62,540 bases of DNA from an uncultured Prevotella sp. (GCA_900315775.1 ONAJ01000027.1:1-62540), one strand, 5' to 3'. Counted from the first letter of the stretch, positions 24,611 to 33,126 are shown. Notes: generated by a model not told the origin, from the letters alone. Translations and numbers: made by a program.

Positions 24611-27331
24611 ATGAGTCAAAAAAGAGTTTACACCTTTGGCAACGGTAAGGCTGAAGGTAATGCGAAAATGAGAGAGGAACTCGGTGGTAAGGGTGCTAAC
24701 CTTGCCGAGATGAACCTTCTTGGTGTTCCTGTTCCTCCGGGTTTCACAATCACTACTGATTGTTGTAACGAGTACTACGAGGTAGGTCAGGAGAAGATTA
24801 TGGAACTGCTTAACGACGACGTTATGGCAGCAGTTCGTCATATAGAGGAGTTGATGAATTCTAAGTTCGGCGACAAGGAGAACCCACTGCTGGTGAGCGT
24901 TCGCTCTGGTGCCCGCGCTTCAATGCCTGGTATGATGGACACTATTCTGAACCTTGGTCTTAACGACGAGGTTGCTGAGGGTATGGTAAAGAAGACTCAG
25001 AATCCTCACTTCGTTTACGACTCTTATCGCCGCTTCGTTCAGATGTACGGCGACGTGGTTCTCGAAATGAAGCCCGTTAACAAGGAAGACATCGACCCGT
25101 TCGAGGAGATTATTGAAAAGGTAAAGAAGGAGAGCGGTGTCGTTCTTGACAAAGACCTCTCTGTTGACGACCTGAAGAAACTTGTTAAGCTCTTCAAAGA
25201 GGCTATCAAGGAGCGCACAGGAAAGAGCTTCCCAGACGATCCTATCGAGCAGCTGTGGGGCGCTATCTGCGCTGTGTTCCGTTCTTGGATGAACGAGCGC
25301 GCTATCCTGTATCGTAAGATGGAGGGTATTCCTGACGAGTGGGGAACAGCCGTTTCTGTTATGGCTATGGTATTCGGTAACATGGGCGACACATCAGCTA
25401 CTGGTGTTTGCTTCAGCCGTGATGCTGCTAACGGTGAGCCTCTGTTCAACGGTGAGTACCTCGTTAACGCACAGGGTGAGGACGTTGTGGCTGGTATCCG
25501 CACTCCTCAGCAGATTACAAAGATTGGCTCTCAGCGCTGGGCACAGCGTGCCGGCATCAGCGAGGCTGACCGCGTTGCTAAGTATCCTTCTATGGAGGAG
25601 GCAATGCCTGAGACATTCGCTCAGCTGAACCAGATACAGAAGAACCTGGAGAACCACTACCACGATATGCAGGATATGGAGTTCACCGTTCAGGAGGGCA
25701 AACTGTGGTTCCTGCAGACACGTAACGGAAAGCGTACTGGTGCTGCGATGGTTAAAATTGCTATCGACCTGCTCCACGAGGGTAAGATTGACGAGAAGAC
25801 TGCTATCTTGCGTTGCGAGCCACAGAAACTCGACGAGCTGCTCCACCCAATATTCGACAAGAAGGCGCTGACAACAGCTAAAGTCATAGCTCAGGGTCTG
25901 CCAGCAAGTCCTGGCGCTGCATGCGGACAGATAGTATTCCACGCTGACGACGCTAAGGCTTGGCACGAGGACGGTCACAAAGTGGTACTCGTACGTATCG
26001 AGACATCACCCGAGGACCTCGCTGGTATGGCTGCCGCTGAAGGTATCCTTACAGCACGTGGCGGTATGACATCACACGCTGCCGTTGTTGCTCGCGGTAT
26101 GGGTAAGTGCTGCGTATCAGGTGTAGGCTCACTGAACGTAAGCTACAAGGACAAGACTGTAGAAATTGATGGTACTATATATAAAGAAGGTGACTACATC
26201 TCACTGAACGGTACAACAGGTCAGGTATATGCTGGCGAAGTTCCTACAAAGGCTGCTGAACTCTCTGGCGACTTCAAGGAGCTCATGGACCTCTGCGACA
26301 AATATACAAAACTGCAGGTACGTACCAACGCCGACACTCCACACGATGCTCGCGTAGCACGTCAGTTCGGCGCTAAGGGTATCGGTCTTACACGTACAGA
26401 GCACATGTTCTTCGAGGATAAGAAAATCGTTGCTATGCGCGAAATGATCCTCTCTGACAGCGTTGCAGGACGCGAGAAGGCGCTTGCTAAACTGCTGCCT
26501 TACCAGAAGGCTGACTTCAAGGGAATCCTCGAGGCTATGGATGGACTGCCAGTAAACATCCGTCTGCTCGACCCACCTCTCCACGAGTTCGTACCACACG
26601 ATCTTGCAGGACAGGAGGTTATGGCTAAGGAAATGGGCGTATCACTGGAAGACATACAGCGCCGTGTAGCTTCTCTCGCTGAGAACAACCCAATGCTCGG
26701 ACACCGCGGTTGCCGTCTCGGTATCACATTCCCAGAAATCACCGCTATGCAGACAAAGGCAATCCTCTCTGCAGCTTGCGAACTGAAGAAGGAAGGCAAA
26801 CACCCAATGCCAGAAATCATGGTTCCACTGATTGGTACCCTCCAGGAGCTCAAACAGCAGAAGGACATTATCCAGTATGCAGCTAAAGAGACATTCATGG
26901 AGTATGGCGTAGAAGTAGAGTTCGAAATAGGTACAATGATTGAGATTCCACGTGCTGCCCTGACAGCTGACCAGATAGCTTCTGAGGCTCAGTACTTCTC
27001 ATTCGGTACTAACGACCTCACACAGATGACCTTCGGTTACAGCCGCGACGATATCGCTTCGTTCCTCCCTGTATATCTCGACAAGAAGATTCTGAAGGTT
27101 GACCCATTCCAGGTACTTGACCAGGTTGGTGTAGGTCGTCTCATCAAGTACGCAGTTAATGAAGGTCGCGAGGTTCGTCCAGACCTCCGCTGCGGTATCT
27201 GTGGTGAGCACGGTGGTGAGCCAAGCTCAGTGAAGTTCTGCGCTAAGATTGGCATGAACTACGCTTCTTGCTCTCCATTCCGCGTGCCTATCGCACGTCT
27301 CGCCGCCGCACAGGCAGCTGTAGAAGAGTAA
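24611..27331 (+). CDS. ppdK: Pyruvate, phosphate dikinase
   Basis: 906 residues. It interconverts pyruvate, ATP and phosphate with PEP, AMP and PPi; in anaerobes it mainly serves glycolysis/gluconeogenesis with PPi. The N-terminal ATP-grasp domain carries GGKGANLAEMNLLGVPVPPGF, VSVRSGARASMPGMMDTILN and QGEDVVAGIRTPQ. The phosphohistidine domain has GGMTSHAAVVARGMGKCCVSG with the catalytic His. The PEP-binding barrel has TRTEHMFF, LGHRGCRLGITFPEI, and FSFGTNDLTQMTFGYSRDD, with CGEHGG near the end. Codon use is strongly biased, as expected for a highly expressed gene. Its last nine codons and its terminator are duplicated 3.2 kb downstream. Confidence 0.98.
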   Translation: MSQKRVYTFGNGKAEGNAKMREELGGKGANLAEMNLLGVPVPPGFTITTDCCNEYYEVGQEKIMELLNDDVMAAVRHIEELMNSKFGDKENPLLVSVRSGARASMPGMMDTILNLGLNDEVAEGMVKKTQNPHFVYDSYRRFVQMYGDVVLEMKPVNKEDIDPFEEIIEKVKKESGVVLDKDLSVDDLKKLVKLFKEAIKERTGKSFPDDPIEQLWGAICAVFRSWMNERAILYRKMEGIPDEWGTAVSVMAMVFGNMGDTSATGVCFSRDAANGEPLFNGEYLVNAQGEDVVAGIRTPQQITKIGSQRWAQRAGISEADRVAKYPSMEEAMPETFAQLNQIQKNLENHYHDMQDMEFTVQEGKLWFLQTRNGKRTGAAMVKIAIDLLHEGKIDEKTAILRCEPQKLDELLHPIFDKKALTTAKVIAQGLPASPGAACGQIVFHADDAKAWHEDGHKVVLVRIETSPEDLAGMAAAEGILTARGGMTSHAAVVARGMGKCCVSGVGSLNVSYKDKTVEIDGTIYKEGDYISLNGTTGQVYAGEVPTKAAELSGDFKELMDLCDKYTKLQVRTNADTPHDARVARQFGAKGIGLTRTEHMFFEDKKIVAMREMILSDSVAGREKALAKLLPYQKADFKGILEAMDGLPVNIRLLDPPLHEFVPHDLAGQEVMAKEMGVSLEDIQRRVASLAENNPMLGHRGCRLGITFPEITAMQTKAILSAACELKKEGKHPMPEIMVPLIGTLQELKQQKDIIQYAAKETFMEYGVEVEFEIGTMIEIPRAALTADQIASEAQYFSFGTNDLTQMTFGYSRDDIASFLPVYLDKKILKVDPFQVLDQVGVGRLIKYAVNEGREVRPDLRCGICGEHGGEPSSVKFCAKIGMNYASCSPFRVPIARLAAAQAAVEE

Positions 27332-27384
27332 TATCACTCTGATATAAGTAAAAGGGACCTGTCCGTTTGGGCAGGTCCTTTTTT
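27302..27384 (+). repeat. 83-bp direct repeat, ppdK 3' end plus terminator (copy 1)
   Basis: This copy is the genuine ppdK end (codons AAAQAAVEE and stop, then terminator). It matches 30521-30603 with two mismatches, both silent third-position changes in the coding part; the non-coding part is identical. The repeats bound the Fic cassette. Confidence 0.95.
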
Positions 27385-27385
27385 T
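27351..27385 (+). terminator. Intrinsic terminator of ppdK
   Basis: AAAGGGACCTGTCC, loop GTTT, GGGCAGGTCCTTTT, then T-run. 14 pairs with two G-T. The strongest terminator in this part of the window. Confidence 0.92.
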
Positions 27386-27427
27386 GTGTCCACAAGATGA
27401 CAATTGACGATTTATAGGCAAAAACGT

Positions 27428-27450
27428 CGCAAAATATGCGATATTTTGCG
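27428..27450. promoter_or_regulatory. Perfect palindrome upstream of the Fic promoter, possible operator
   Basis: CGCAAAATAT-GCG-ATATTTTGCG, 10-bp perfect arms with a 3-bp spacer, ending 6 bp before the -33 box. Further partial copies of its arm (TTTGCGACG, TTTTGTCGC) follow up to the ATG. A repressor site is inference; the Fic protein's own C-terminal winged-helix-like part or an outside regulator could bind. Confidence 0.5.
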
Positions 27451-27456
27451 TTTTTA

Positions 27457-27488
27457 TTTGGTAGTTCAGCATTATTTTCGTATTTTTG
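27457..27488 (+). promoter_or_regulatory. Promoter of the Fic gene in the ppdK-flanked cassette
   Basis: TTTG at 27457-27460, a 20-bp spacer and TATTTTTG at 27481-27488. Supports the start at 27545 rather than any upstream start. Confidence 0.7.
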
Positions 27489-27544
27489 CCGCAGAATTTG
27501 CGACGTTATATATGAAATTTTGTCGCATAAAGTACGAATGCAAT

Positions 27545-28840
27545 ATGTATATACACGAAAGAGACAATTGGACGGACTTCCGTTGGGACATGTCCCAAGT
27601 GTCACTCCTTCAGGAGAAAGTATTCCGTAAGCAGGGGTTGCTTTACGGGAGGTTGAATTCGTTGGGCTTTGATAGCAAACTGCGTGCTATGGCAGAGAAC
27701 CTGACCTATGACGTGGTGTATTCTTCGGAGATTGAAGGCATACGTCTGAACTTGGACCAGGTTCGCTCTTCCATTGCCCGGAAGCTTGGAATCGAGAACG
27801 TGAAATACACCGCGCCATCTCATTATGTCGATTCTGTTGTTGGTGTGATGCTTGAAGCAGTACAGCTCTATGACACTCCTCTTAGCAAAGAGAAACTATG
27901 TGCTTGGCAAGCTGCATTTTTCCCTTCAGGCTATAGTGAAGGCAGCCAGATAGAAATAGGTCAGTACCGTACAAACGAGGAGCATATTGTCAGCGGGATG
28001 TTTGGACGCGAGAAGATTCACTATATTGCTCCTTCTCCAGAGCGTGTAGAAGAGGAGATGGGAAAATTCCTCATCTGGTTTGATGGCGAGGAGCCAGTAA
28101 GCAGCGTCATCCGTTCTGCCATCGCTCATTTTTGGTTTGTAAGCATCCATCCCTTCGAGGATGGTAATGGGCGGTTGGCCCGCATTCTTTCAGACATGCT
28201 TCTTGCTCGTGGAGAAAAGAGCGAGTTCCGTTTCTACAATGTTTCATCACAGATTAATAAGGACAAGAATCACTACTACGAGATTCTGGAACGGATGCAG
28301 CATGGCGATGGCGATATAACGGAGTGGTTGGTGTGGTACATGCAGAAATTGGTGGATGCACTCGACGAGGCTGACACCATCGTCACCACAATCCTGAACA
28401 AGAGCTTCTTCTGGCAGAAGGCATCGTCAGTTCCGATGACCGAGCGTCAGACTCAGATGCTCAATCTCTTTCTTGACGGCTATGAGGCAAAGATAACATC
28501 AAAGACTTGGGCGACATTGGCAAAGTGCTCGAAGGACACAGCCATACGTGATATACAGGACCTTGTCGAAAAGAATATCCTGATAGAAGACATTCCAGGA
28601 GCCAAGCGTCCAAGTTACTCCATCGTCTTTGATGCAGAGGACTTGACGCAGTTCTTCACTGATGTAAACATTGTCGAAGAGAATGGCATTCCATATCTAA
28701 AAGCCATATTTAAGGGAAAGAAACCTGTGAGTGAAAGATTGTTGAAACTTGATGCGGAGCGATTCAAGAAAGGAGACCTCCCTTTGTCAAATCTGCTCAG
28801 TAAATATTGCTCGTATATCGTTGCGGGCAATAGAGAATAA
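27545..28840 (+). CDS. Fic-domain adenylyltransferase with DUF4172-type N-terminus
   Basis: 431 residues from the ATG at 27545 (MYIHERDNWTDFRWD); the upstream extension would cross the promoter. The N-terminus matches DUF4172. An inhibitory helix motif SSEIEG lies near residue 60, fitting (S/T)xxxE(G/N), which blocks ATP gamma-phosphate binding until relieved. The Fic core is complete: HPFEDGNGRLAR with catalytic His at about residue 202. A C-terminal region (TERQTQMLNLFLDGYEAKITSKTWATLAKCSKDTA) looks like a winged helix for DNA binding. Such proteins attach AMP to target hydroxyls. Followed at 48 bp by the leucine-rich protein; both lie between the ppdK-end repeats. Confidence 0.9.
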   Translation: MYIHERDNWTDFRWDMSQVSLLQEKVFRKQGLLYGRLNSLGFDSKLRAMAENLTYDVVYSSEIEGIRLNLDQVRSSIARKLGIENVKYTAPSHYVDSVVGVMLEAVQLYDTPLSKEKLCAWQAAFFPSGYSEGSQIEIGQYRTNEEHIVSGMFGREKIHYIAPSPERVEEEMGKFLIWFDGEEPVSSVIRSAIAHFWFVSIHPFEDGNGRLARILSDMLLARGEKSEFRFYNVSSQINKDKNHYYEILERMQHGDGDITEWLVWYMQKLVDALDEADTIVTTILNKSFFWQKASSVPMTERQTQMLNLFLDGYEAKITSKTWATLAKCSKDTAIRDIQDLVEKNILIEDIPGAKRPSYSIVFDAEDLTQFFTDVNIVEENGIPYLKAIFKGKKPVSERLLKLDAERFKKGDLPLSNLLSKYCSYIVAGNRE

Positions 28841-28888
28841 AAAAAACAGATATATCGAATTTAGAGACTAATTATTGTCAAACGCAAT

Positions 28889-30376
28889 ATGACAAATACA
28901 TCATTACAAATAGGAGATGTGTATGCTCTCCAAGAAAAAGAGACAGGGAAGTGGTTTACATTTCAGATTGTGCAAATAGGTGAGGAGAATGCAGTTTATA
29001 TTGACTTAGATTACTGGAGTGAGATGATTCCTGAGGAAAATGATCTCAATAAGATGTCTTATCTTCGGTTGAATCACCATTTGTGGAATAACGAAACCAA
29101 TCAATGCTGGGCACCCATCAAGTTTTTCCCCTCTCATGCTAAGAAGGTGGGGAACATGCCCATAAGACCATTTGAAGAATGTAAGAGTTTTGGCAACTGG
29201 CCTAACGGTAGCCAACAGAAATGGACTGAAAAATGGAAAAAACTACCTAAAGATCAGGTCTTGGCTTTCAAAGAAGCACGCACAAAATGGAATGAAACCA
29301 TTATCGTTGCTGGCAAAGAAGTGAAAAAGAATCTTTATGGTCTCTCTGACGATACGCTCAGTGCTGTCAAGGATTACTCTGAATTTGACAAACTCCTAGG
29401 ATTGGGAAGAATCACCACAACTAAGGATAATCCCCAACTGATTCCTTTTTTAGAACGTCGATTCCTCATCCGGGAGTTAGTATGGGATAATTGCCAACGT
29501 CGAGAGTTAGACCTTAGCCGTACTCATCTCGAAGAGGTTGAAATCAGCGGAGAAAATATTGAGGTCCTCCTATTGCCTTCAAGCATCAGCACCCTAACGC
29601 TTAGAGGAAAATTGTCACCTAATCTTCGTGTCCATTCTCCTAATGATGGCTATTATATGGTTCTTCGGGTGGAGTTGCATGATGATTTCCTTCCGGATGT
29701 GGGCTTAAGCAGGTTGACCAACTTACGTCTCACAAGTATCCAAGATTTTAATTTGAAGGATATTCCTGCGCGATACCCTGGCCTTACGTGGTTAGGGTTG
29801 GCAGGAAAACCAGGTTATATCCGTGAAGTGTCTGAGATTTCGAATCTTCGCGAATTGGAAACACTGACAATGGATGATTTATTTGGATTCTCTGCTGATG
29901 ATTTTCCTCATCCAGGAAGCCTTCCAGAATTGAGACACCTATGGATTGAAAGTGTCCCAGCTGAAGCTGGAAAGATAATAAAGAAGTTGTATAAAGGAAA
30001 TATTCAAGACTTGCAAGTCTTGAAACTGCGTTCTGTCGAATGGCTTCATGAGAATTTGAACAATCCACTGCGTAATTGGGATGGAAACGAGCTCGTGCCC
30101 AAGTCAAAATATAACAAATCAGTTGCGCTATGGAAAGAAACCCGTCGCCGGATGATGGAAGAGGCGAGTCATGCGGAGTTGGATTTCTCTGCTGTCAAGC
30201 GTATAGCCATTGACTATGCTGAAGGGTTCAATAAACTTGACCGTCGGTCTTCATTTATAGAGACAGAAGAACGCGAAGACATTTTCAATGCTTTTGAACA
30301 GATACTTAATGAAACAGGCCTGTCTGAATTCAAAGAAGAAATAATACAGCTCATTGACGAAAAGAGAAGTTGGTAA
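28889..30376 (+). CDS. Unrecognised leucine-rich protein in the Fic cassette
   Basis: 495 residues, no signal peptide or membrane segment. Residues about 1-60 (IGDVYALQEKETGKWFTFQI, then DYWSEMIPEEND) faintly resemble Imm26-like immunity domains, which begin with a GD-x-(F/Y)-A strand. Residues about 200-390 have irregular leucine-rich segments (LDLSRTHLEEVEISG, LLLPSSISTLTLRGKL, GLSRLTNLRLTSIQDF, ISNLRELETLTMDDL, LPELRHLWIESV). The C-terminal 100 residues are helical and charged. A DNA- or protein-binding recognition role is possible. It lies 48 bp after the Fic gene, same strand, lower G+C than the flanks. Function unknown; both domain calls are weak. Confidence 0.6.
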   Translation: MTNTSLQIGDVYALQEKETGKWFTFQIVQIGEENAVYIDLDYWSEMIPEENDLNKMSYLRLNHHLWNNETNQCWAPIKFFPSHAKKVGNMPIRPFEECKSFGNWPNGSQQKWTEKWKKLPKDQVLAFKEARTKWNETIIVAGKEVKKNLYGLSDDTLSAVKDYSEFDKLLGLGRITTTKDNPQLIPFLERRFLIRELVWDNCQRRELDLSRTHLEEVEISGENIEVLLLPSSISTLTLRGKLSPNLRVHSPNDGYYMVLRVELHDDFLPDVGLSRLTNLRLTSIQDFNLKDIPARYPGLTWLGLAGKPGYIREVSEISNLRELETLTMDDLFGFSADDFPHPGSLPELRHLWIESVPAEAGKIIKKLYKGNIQDLQVLKLRSVEWLHENLNNPLRNWDGNELVPKSKYNKSVALWKETRRRMMEEASHAELDFSAVKRIAIDYAEGFNKLDRRSSFIETEEREDIFNAFEQILNETGLSEFKEEIIQLIDEKRSW

Positions 30377-30520
30377 CCCAATATGATTTATCTAAGAAAA
30401 TGGAAATAATAAGCACGTTCATCGTTTCTACGAGCGTGTAAAAACGCGCAGAATGTGTCGGATTTAAGGTGCCAGTACTTTACACTAACTCTGTAAGTAG
30501 CTGATTATCAGTATTCGTTA

Positions 30521-30603
30521 GCCGCCGCCCAGGCAGCTGTGGAAGAGTAATATCACTCTGATATAAGTAAAAGGGACCTGTCCGTTTGGGCAGGTCCTTT
30601 TTT
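30521..30603 (+). pseudogene. Duplicated ppdK 3' end with terminator (copy 2)
   Basis: Encodes AAAQAAVEE and a stop, then a terminator identical to that of ppdK. There is no ppdK coding sequence before it; the junction is abrupt at GCCGCC. The two differences from copy 1 are silent, which suggests that copy 2 or copy 1 came from the ppdK of a related strain rather than by a recent local duplication. The 144 bp before it (30377-30520) carry no gene I can recognise. Confidence 0.9.
30570..30603 (+). terminator. Second copy of the ppdK terminator
   Basis: The same 14-bp stem and GTTT loop as at 27351, with one T fewer in the tail. It would end transcripts of the Fic/leucine-rich genes. Confidence 0.88.
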
Positions 30604-30678
30604 GGTATCTTCAAGTATGCTTTCGACGTATTGGAGATAAAAATGCCGCAGACAAATTGCATTTCATCTGATTGGAAT

Positions 30679-30710
30679 ATTGCGCAATTCAATAAAAAGT
30701 TATACCTTTG
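30679..30710 (+). promoter_or_regulatory. Promoter of the truncated ZIP gene
   Basis: ATTG at 30679-30682, a 20-bp spacer and TACCTTTG at 30703-30710. It now probably drives the A1S_2505-like gene. Confidence 0.65.
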
Positions 30711-30716
30711 CACACA

Positions 30717-30797
30717 ATGACAACGACATTAGTTATAGGACTGTTGATACCGCTGCTGGGCACGATGCTCGGCTCAGCCTTCGTGTTCTTTTCGTAA
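30717..30797 (+). pseudogene. Truncated start of a ZIP-family metal transporter
   Basis: 26 codons starting MTTTLVIGLLIPLLGTMLGS and stopping after AFVFFS. The GLLIPLLGTxLG(S/A)AxVFF pattern is the first membrane helix of Bacteroidota ZIP zinc transporters, which normally continue with MKKEL... for about 260 residues. Here a stop follows at once and the next gene begins 29 bp later, so the remainder has been lost. It keeps its own promoter. Confidence 0.65.
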
Positions 30798-30826
30798 TTT
30801 AGCAAGAAATATTGAGAGATAATATT

Positions 30827-31201
30827 ATGGAACAGAAACGTACTACACCAGAGCTTATCACAGAGCTGCAGCCGAACGAGATTTTTGTCTTCGGAAGCAA
30901 CCTGAAGGGAATGCACGGCGGTGGAGCCGCATATATAGCCTATCGCAAGTTTGGAGCTATAATGGGACAGGGCGTAGGGCTGCAAGGTCAGAGCTACGGC
31001 ATTCCGACGATGCAGGGCGGGGTAGAAACCATCCGCCCGTATGTGGACGAGTTCATAGCATTTGCCAAAGAACATCCGGAATTGACATTCCTTGTGACGC
31101 GCATCGGTTGTGGCATTGCCGGATTTACCGATGAGGAAATTTCTCCACTATTCAAGAAAGCACATAATGTGAAGAATATTGTATTGCCGAAAGGATGGTA
31201 A
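30827..31201 (+). CDS. A1S_2505-like (phage-associated) protein
   Basis: 124 residues from the ATG at 30827. The core EIFVFGSNLKGMHGGGAA, QGVGLQGQSYGIPTM, and the later LVTRIGCGIAGF match the small family annotated as A1S_2505 or 'phage non-structural protein', which has a macro-like nucleotide-binding look (glycine-rich loops). No activity is established. It sits where the ZIP gene was interrupted and probably uses that gene's promoter. It converges on the acetyltransferase gene with a 27-bp gap. Confidence 0.8.
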   Translation: MEQKRTTPELITELQPNEIFVFGSNLKGMHGGGAAYIAYRKFGAIMGQGVGLQGQSYGIPTMQGGVETIRPYVDEFIAFAKEHPELTFLVTRIGCGIAGFTDEEISPLFKKAHNVKNIVLPKGW

Positions 31202-31228
31202 GTTCGTGAAACTCAGCACTATTCTGCC

Positions 31229-31783
31229 TTATAGTTGTTTTATTACTTTACACGGATTACCTACAGCAATTGTGTTTGAGGGAATGTCGTTTACCACAAC
31301 GGAGCCTGCTCCGATACTTACATTGTCGCCTATTGAGACTCCTGGAAGTATTGTTACGCTGCCGCCAATCCAAACGTTATTGCCGATAGTGACGGGTTTT
31401 GCCCATTCCTGACGGGTGTTCCGCTCTACGGGGTCTGTGCTGTGACAGGCCGTGTAGATGCTAACATTGGGACCTACGAAGCAGTCATCGCCAATGGTTA
31501 CAGGTGCTTCGTCGAGAATGGTGAAGTTGAAGTTTGCAAAGAAACGCTTGCCGATACTTATCTGTTTGCCGTAGTCGCAGCGAAATGGCTGATTGATAAT
31601 AACCTTATCGTCGCCAATATGTCCGAGTAGTCCTTTCAGCAGTTCCAGTTTCTTTTTGTTCTCTGATGGACGTAACAGGTTGTAGTCGTGTATTACCTCC
31701 CTTGCTTCAGCAAGCTCTTTCAGTAACTGAGGGTCAATAGCGCAATAGACTTCTCCAGATAGCATCTTTTCTTTTTCTGTCAT
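31229..31783 (-). CDS. Maltose/galactoside O-acetyltransferase family
   Basis: 184 residues, normal length. The N-terminal helical cap (EKMLSGEVYCAIDPQLLKELAEAR) is followed by a left-handed beta-helix of hexapeptide repeats (VTIGDDCFVGPNVSI, VTIGNNVWIGGSVTIL, VSIGDNVSIGAGSVV). The catalytic His lies in YTACHSTDP. It moves an acetyl group from acetyl-CoA to a sugar; acceptor unknown. Probably monocistronic. A minus-strand TATATTTG at 31830-31837 could be its -7 box. Confidence 0.9.
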   Translation of the reverse strand: MTEKEKMLSGEVYCAIDPQLLKELAEAREVIHDYNLLRPSENKKKLELLKGLLGHIGDDKVIINQPFRCDYGKQISIGKRFFANFNFTILDEAPVTIGDDCFVGPNVSIYTACHSTDPVERNTRQEWAKPVTIGNNVWIGGSVTILPGVSIGDNVSIGAGSVVVNDIPSNTIAVGNPCKVIKQL

Positions 31784-31921
31784 AGTTTATTTATCTTATA
31801 TAAATCCTAATTATTCTCAAAAGTTTGTGCAAATATAGTGATTTTGAAACTTTTATTGTTACTTTTGCCGCCATTATTTGAAAGAATTAGGACATATAAG
31901 AAAACTAAGATTAAATATAAT

Positions 31922-32494
31922 ATGGAAGAACTGAAAGAAAGGATATTAAAAGAGGGACATGCAAGATACAAAGATAGAACTGTACTGTTAGGAACGTTTC
32001 TTAACCACCAGATTGATGCGCAGTTGATGATGCGTTGCGCAGAGGAATTTGTAAGATTGTATAAGGATAAAGACATTAACAAGATAGTTACTATAGAAGC
32101 GTCAGGTATCGCTCCTGCAATCCTTGTTGGGTACCTGATGAACCTGCCTGTTGTGTTTATTAAGAAGTCGAAGCCAAAGACGATTGAAGAGTCGTGGGAG
32201 TCGTGGGTATACTCATTTACGAGAGTGGACAATACTACGGTATGTATTAGTAAGGAACTTCTTACTGAGAAAGACAGGATACTTTTCCTTGACGACTTCC
32301 TTGCTGACGGACACGCATCAGGGTGTATGATAGACTTGTGCAGACAGTCGGGCGCAAAGATTGTGGGAATGGGTTTCCTTGTGGAGAAATCTTTCGCTAA
32401 AGGTGGTCAATTCCTTCGTGATCACGGCATAGAGTATCACGCCTTAGCAACGATAAAGCGAATAAACGAAGACAACACAATGGAGCTGGCTTAA
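31922..32494 (+). CDS. xpt: Xanthine phosphoribosyltransferase
   Basis: 190 residues from the ATG at 31922. That start gives the typical family beginning (MEELKERILKEGHA), and the -7 box TACTTTTG (31860-31867) lies upstream of it. It salvages xanthine to XMP with PRPP. Motifs: FLNHQIDAQLM, VTIEASGIAPAILVGY, the PRPP loop ILFLDDFLADGHASG, and VGMGFLVEKSF. I looked for a purine riboswitch in the 54-base leader and did not find one. It is convergent with the M15 peptidase gene with a 4-bp overlap. Confidence 0.93.
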   Translation: MEELKERILKEGHARYKDRTVLLGTFLNHQIDAQLMMRCAEEFVRLYKDKDINKIVTIEASGIAPAILVGYLMNLPVVFIKKSKPKTIEESWESWVYSFTRVDNTTVCISKELLTEKDRILFLDDFLADGHASGCMIDLCRQSGAKIVGMGFLVEKSFAKGGQFLRDHGIEYHALATIKRINEDNTMELA

Positions 32495-33126
32495 CGGTAT
32501 TCAAAGTGCTGATAGTCTTTGCTGTACTTCCAGTTGCCGCCCCACTGGAAACCGTATTTTGTAAATAGCTTGTAGGCAAGGTCGTCGCGCGTAATCTTAT
32601 ATTTAAACGTCTTGCTCCTGTCGGCATAACGAGCAGCTGTCTTAGGCGCTGTAATGGTCTTACCGTCCTTGGTGTGACGAACCTGCGGGTTGTAAAGCGG
32701 ATTGATGTCGATAGCGAGTCCGCGAGCGTGGTAGGATAGACGCTTGGAGCCGGCAATCTGTCGATAGCAGAAACAAGAGGTGTTATTTGCACGCATCTGC
32801 TTCTCGTCGTCGGCATTATACTTCTCGGGTAACTCGATATGTTGAATAGGATAGCGGGCCGCATATAGTTCCTTGAAGATGACGACAAGTTTTTCTGCTA
32901 TTTCCTTATTACAAATTAGCTCTCCCAAATGACTCTTTCCGTCGTAGTCCCAATGGAGCACTCGTACGTAGCGCAGATCGGAGCGCTGGATGTTGTCATT
33001 GGGAATATAGGTCTTTCCCTGCATCGATGTCCATACATTGTCGGGAATGGTATCGGCAGAGAACTCCTTCTGAGCACATAGTGTCAGCGAACAGAAGAAT
33101 AGAACTATGATAAGTAGCTTTCTCAT
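32491..33126 (-). CDS. Exported M15-family peptidase-like protein
   Basis: 211 residues. MRKLLIIVLFFCSLTLCAQ is a signal peptide. The M15/VanY-type zinc site is visible: SYHARGLAIDINP (His and Asp ligands) and DYQHFEYR (last His), with FCYRQIAGSKR before them. Such enzymes cut D-Ala-containing cell-wall peptides or, in phage, L-Ala-D-Glu bonds. The natural substrate is not predictable. Its ATG overlaps the ispE stop by 4 bp, so the two are probably co-transcribed. Confidence 0.87.
   Translation of the reverse strand: MRKLLIIVLFFCSLTLCAQKEFSADTIPDNVWTSMQGKTYIPNDNIQRSDLRYVRVLHWDYDGKSHLGELICNKEIAEKLVVIFKELYAARYPIQHIELPEKYNADDEKQMRANNTSCFCYRQIAGSKRLSYHARGLAIDINPLYNPQVRHTKDGKTITAPKTAARYADRSKTFKYKITRDDLAYKLFTKYGFQWGGNWKYSKDYQHFEYR

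Noticed and set aside
27545-30376. Fic cassette as a prophage or ICE
   Set aside because: No integrase, relaxase, tra or phage structural gene between the repeats, and only two genes.
31868-31921. Purine riboswitch in the xpt leader
   Set aside because: The leader is 54 bases, AT-rich, and lacks the conserved paired arms of the aptamer.
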